Of a stretch of 64,000 bases of DNA, positions 60,706-64,000 are shown piece by piece; the stretch's first letter is position 1; each line of letters begins with the position of its first letter. The stretch is from positions 1 to 64,000 of the forward strand of contig JAUWQD010000007.1 of the NCBI GenBank assembly GCA_030611265.1. Direction: 5' to 3'. The translations under genes and the position numbers were made by a program. The notes below the pieces were generated by a model. The model was not told where the DNA came from and made no database searches. It worked only from the letters and a program-made list of their open reading frames with translations. This DNA is from Methanosarcinaceae archaeon. Lineage in GTDB: Archaea > Halobacteriota > Methanosarcinia > Methanosarcinales > Methanosarcinaceae.

Positions 60706-63700
60706 TTATGTGATTATAATATTCCCATTTGGAGCAAATCCAATATCAATGTTCTTCAAATTATTTTTCAAATGATAGATATACATAATCCAATCTACAA
60801 AATTTAGATTATTAAATATTGGATGTGGGATATATTGATTTAAATTTAATTCCAAAGTGCCATCAGATTCGAGCTTAGACTTAATTGAATTAATAACTTC
60901 ATTATCAAACTCATAACTACAAATTTCCCCCTCAACAACTCTTAATTTTTGGTAATTTATTAAAAATGAAATCTGATTAGTAAAAAGCTTATAATAAAAA
61001 CCATCTACATTCTCAACAAGATTTTTCATTTGCATTAAATAATCTAAAATATCTTGTTTACTTATATTTTTAATATATTCTTGGTTATTCTTTTGTAGTT
61101 CTAAGTTCGATAATAATTTATCTTTAAACATTTTGAATGAATCTTCGTCAAATAAATCTATAAATATACCTTCAATCTCATCATCAAATTTTAAAAAAAT
61201 ATCTGTCAGATCAATAATTGATAATTTATTAAGATTGCTTTTACTGCTAGTATTAATTAATACTTTACTTGATTTTCCATTTATTTTAGTAGGAAGCGAT
61301 TTCATCCAATTATTTGGCCCATAAGCCAAAGAACTTACTATATAGATAATATCTCTCAATTTAATTTCAATTAGAGAATTAGCCCTTTCAATTGAAGTTA
61401 AATAATTTTCTTTGTAAATATTAATCCTCAATTTATTCAAAATATACTTATCTTTAGAGTATATCAAATTGGAGTCCAATGTAAAAATATTATTGTACTT
61501 GATAAACTTCTGCAATTTTGATATAGTAGTTTTCATTGCTCTAAAATAATCACGACAAATTTCTTTAATATCAGTATCAGAAAGGTCAGTTTCTTTTTGT
61601 TTTTTATTTTGATAAATTCCTATAAATTCAGTTAAATCAGAATTTTCAAACCAAGTATCTATAAAATAATCCGAAACTTCAAAAATTGAATCTGATTCGA
61701 TTTGAATATTTTCACAGACTATTAATGTTCCTTTCATTAAATTTAATATTGACTTTTGACAAATATTAATTAAATCGTCTGGTTCAACTAAATCTTGTAA
61801 TGATGTTGAATGTTTGAAAACTTTTTTATAACCATCTAATGATTCACTTATATTTTTCAGAAAATGATCACCATATAATCCGCTAGTTTTTAAAATCATA
61901 TGTAAACGAGAACTTTCTTCTGTGACATATTCTTTTTCTATATCTCTTAAATATAATTTTGGTAAAAACTCTTGTGGATTGAAACCGTATTTATTTTTAA
62001 ATTTATCAAACATTTTCAATGTATTTTTTGTTAATCCCCAGAAAAATGAATTTTGTCTTTTAAATTTATCAATTATGCCAACTTTATATAAATATCCAAA
62101 ATATTCTTTATTGTCTTCAAATTTATATGTATCTTCAGAAAGTCCGTGTTGTGAATAGAGCATTCCAATAACTTTTCCAAAATGATTGAAAATACCTTCA
62201 TCATTTTCAGAATATTCCCAAATTTCATCCATCATATTTTTTATATTGGGGTGATCTGCCTCATAATCTAAAAACATACTCGATAATGTGTTAGAATCTA
62301 GAATTTCAGAAAGTGTAAGCGATTCAAATTCATAATTTTGCCAATGTACTTCTACTTCTTCAATAATGTCTCTAAATGTAACTTCTATTGGAATCCTAGC
62401 TTTCAAAATTTTAAATATTTTTTCAACATAATCTTTTTTAATTTCAATTGGATTCTCGGGGTCTTCTGAAAAAATTAGAAGTCGTCTGTTAATCATTTCC
62501 AAAGCATCATCTACAGATATCTCAGGAATCTTATCTTTTATATCAATAGACCCTCCCAATGCTTTTCTACCATCTACATGAGTAACCCATGAGAGATCAC
62601 CAGTTAAAAATAAAGTTAAATTAATCCCATTTTCATGGAGAAATGATCTAATAATCTGCAATCCTGAAATAAATTCAAAAACCTCCTCCATATATCTATG
62701 ATGTTTATGGAGATCATCTATGAAAATTATATAATTGTCAAATTTTCCAAGTTGGGAGAGTTTTGTGCACAGTTCCAAAATAGCAATATCACCAATTGTA
62801 TTTTTTTCATTTTCAGCTGGTATATTAGTTAGAGAATAGTATTTATTGGATAATTTTTGGTATAATTTTTGGTAAAAATCATTCCTTATTAGCTCATGTT
62901 CTTTTTGTGCTTCAAGTGGAATAAATATAGTCAGTGCTTTTGGATTGAAAATTGAAATAGCATTTTCTAAGTATTTATAAAGTGTTGTTTTGCCTGAACC
63001 ATTCGTACCATAAATTAAGAAGCTTCTTCTTTGAATCGATTTTTCTAATTCCATTATTTGATGGTCAAATTTATGGTAAATTGATGTTTTCACAATAACA
63101 TCTTCATATTGATTTTCATCAAATGCTTCAAGTCCTATATGGGATTTGAATGGATTATCGTTTAATCTAACTTCTTTGTACCATTCTCTGTCTTTTTCTT
63201 GTGGTGGAAATATATTAATTTTTGGCAATTTGTCTTCGGAGATTTTTTTATAATCATCAATCTTAGATTTAAATAAATTATATTCTTTTTCTATTTCAAT
63301 TTCCCTCTTTTCTAGTTTTTTCGTTTTGTCTTCATATTCTTTTCTAATTACATTTTCAAGAGATTTTGCTATTTCTGTTTCTTTTTTAACAAGAAATTGA
63401 CGATCTTTAAGTTTTACAATTTCTTCTTTGGAAATAAGAAATCCAGTAGCCTGCTTTTTAAAATATTCATCGTTAAAATATGAAAAGATTCCATTTTTCT
63501 CATGTTTATTCAATTGCTCATTAATAAAATTCGATCGATAAAATAATTTATCGAGTTCATCTTTTGAATGTATGAGTTTATTTTCTAATATAAATTGAAC
63601 AATATGGAGTGCAATATCATGGAGTGATGGATTTATTTCAGATTTACGAAAAAAAGCCTTTCTAATCTCAAAAAGGTTTCCTTTATTATATTCGCTATAT

Positions 63701-64000
63701 GCTAATGTTCTCCAATTATTTTTTGCAAAATCCATGATTAATGGATTAGAATCACTAAAAGGATACTCTGCTTTTTCATTTATATCATCTTTAATTGCAC
63801 CTTTAATTGCACCATGAATAACACCTTCTCCAGTTTGGTAAGTCAAAGTATCTTTAGCCCAAAATTTACCTTCTTCAGAATATCGTCTCAATAAAACTTC
63901 GTATGATAAATCGGATAAATCAATAGTTATTATACTATAACGTTTAGCCCATTTATCAATAAAACTAGCCCCCGCTGATAATATAACACAAGTAGAATCA
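60706..64000 (-). CDS. AT-rich STAND-like P-loop NTPase, N-terminus beyond the window
   Basis: The frame is open from the right edge to TAA at 60706, at least 1097 codons; the internal TTG at 63891 need not be the start, since the frame continues with CVILSAGASFIDKWAKRYSI. A helical N-terminal region with a charged coiled coil (KKLEKREIEIEKEYNLFKSK) leads to Walker A SFLIYGTNGSGKTTLYKYLE near 63000 and Walker B YIIFIDDLHKHHRYMEE near 62720. A sensor-like LFLTGDLSWVTH follows, then a long C-terminal region with no recognised repeats. The DNA is visibly more AT-rich than its neighbours, so horizontal gain and a defence role are plausible. No family assigned. Confidence 0.7.
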   Translation of the reverse strand, partial: DSTCVILSAGASFIDKWAKRYSIITIDLSDLSYEVLLRRYSEEGKFWAKDTLTYQTGEGVIHGAIKGAIKDDINEKAEYPFSDSNPLIMDFAKNNWRTLAYSEYNKGNLFEIRKAFFRKSEINPSLHDIALHIVQFILENKLIHSKDELDKLFYRSNFINEQLNKHEKNGIFSYFNDEYFKKQATGFLISKEEIVKLKDRQFLVKKETEIAKSLENVIRKEYEDKTKKLEKREIEIEKEYNLFKSKIDDYKKISEDKLPKINIFPPQEKDREWYKEVRLNDNPFKSHIGLEAFDENQYEDVIVKTSIYHKFDHQIMELEKSIQRRSFLIYGTNGSGKTTLYKYLENAISIFNPKALTIFIPLEAQKEHELIRNDFYQKLYQKLSNKYYSLTNIPAENEKNTIGDIAILELCTKLSQLGKFDNYIIFIDDLHKHHRYMEEVFEFISGLQIIRSFLHENGINLTLFLTGDLSWVTHVDGRKALGGSIDIKDKIPEISVDDALEMINRRLLIFSEDPENPIEIKKDYVEKIFKILKARIPIEVTFRDIIEEVEVHWQNYEFESLTLSEILDSNTLSSMFLDYEADHPNIKNMMDEIWEYSENDEGIFNHFGKVIGMLYSQHGLSEDTYKFEDNKEYFGYLYKVGIIDKFKRQNSFFWGLTKNTLKMFDKFKNKYGFNPQEFLPKLYLRDIEKEYVTEESSRLHMILKTSGLYGDHFLKNISESLDGYKKVFKHSTSLQDLVEPDDLINICQKSILNLMKGTLIVCENIQIESDSIFEVSDYFIDTWFENSDLTEFIGIYQNKKQKETDLSDTDIKEICRDYFRAMKTTISKLQKFIKYNNIFTLDSNLIYSKDKYILNKLRINIYKENYLTSIERANSLIEIKLRDIIYIVSSLAYGPNNWMKSLPTKINGKSSKVLINTSSKSNLNKLSIIDLTDIFLKFDDEIEGIFIDLFDEDSFKMFKDKLLSNLELQKNNQEYIKNISKQDILDYLMQMKNLVENVDGFYYKLFTNQISFLINYQKLRVVEGEICSYEFDNEVINSIKSKLESDGTLELNLNQYIPHPIFNNLNFVDWIMYIYHLKNNLKNIDIGFAPNGNIIIT

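Noticed and set aside
1-64000. CRISPR arrays, rRNA genes, integrases and complete insertion sequences
   Set aside because: Looked for regularly spaced repeats, rRNA motifs and DDE or tyrosine recombinase signatures; none seen.

Overview
The window is archaeal and most likely from a methanogen or methane-oxidising relative of the Methanosarcinales. The evidence is a fused ComDE sulfopyruvate decarboxylase next to a cysteate synthase-like gene (the cysteate route to coenzyme M), a probable methanopterin/sarcinapterin glutamate ligase (MptN), archaeal aIF2-beta, L10e, TruD, Pth2 and aTrm56, KaiC-like ATPases, archaeal pilin-type proteins, a Rad50-Mre11 operon, two intron-containing tRNA genes, and cytochrome c maturation genes (ccmA, ccmB, ccmC). 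UAG ends about 9 of some 55 genes, so it is an ordinary stop codon here.

Layout. 1-592 is the start of a type IIG-like restriction-modification gene running off the left edge. 1.2-4.6 kb (minus strand) is a translation/cofactor operon: DUF434 gene, mptN, pth2, truD. 5.1-7.9 kb is a TIR-NB-ARC-TPR defence-type gene split by an in-frame amber codon. 8.2-16.2 kb is housekeeping: pheS, trpS, a radical SAM/KaiC pair, aIF2-beta, L10e, DUF1786. 16.2-19.1 kb (plus strand) holds moaB and a three-gene KaiC / KaiC-GTPase fusion / roadblock operon. 19.2-25.1 kb is nucleic-acid biology: a CRM-domain protein, a MagIII-like glycosylase, an archaeal homologue of human CDIN1, and rad50-mre11.

25.1-34.4 kb is the most unusual part. 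Upstream of mre11 sits a plus-strand cassette: an hsdM fragment, a nitrilase-fold protein with its Glu-Lys-Cys triad, and a 1031-residue Rad50-like ATPase with a zinc-hook-like CPLC. The cassette is bounded on its far side by a chimeric pseudogene made of the mre11 5' end joined to a piece of the gene now at 33.8-34.4 kb. That is the breakpoint expected from a tandem duplication whose first copy was later replaced by the cassette. 35.5-39.5 kb repeats the theme: a decayed copy of the comDE 3' end, then a PIN toxin/antitoxin pair and an HNH remnant, then intact comDE and cysteate synthase.

39.6-43.7 kb has tRNA-Ala(GGC) with an intron, aTrm56, tRNA-Trp(CCA) whose 121-nt intron carries a box C/D guide RNA, and an archaeal shikimate kinase / chorismate mutase / purE run. 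44-53.2 kb has a ribbon-helix-helix protein, an amber-interrupted DUF4013-like membrane protein, six pilin-like secreted proteins and an ArlD/E-domain coiled-coil protein. 53.3-57.3 kb is dapF, a polyferredoxin fragment, AMP phosphorylase and an OYE-type oxidoreductase. 57.3-60.6 kb is the ccm locus, interrupted by an MntA gene with a broken HEPN partner. 60.7 kb to the right edge is a visibly AT-rich STAND-like NTPase. Two families of intergenic palindromic repeats (a GC-rich CCGCCGCAGGCGG element and an AT-rich ACTCGCAC-TATATATTTATA element) are scattered through the window.
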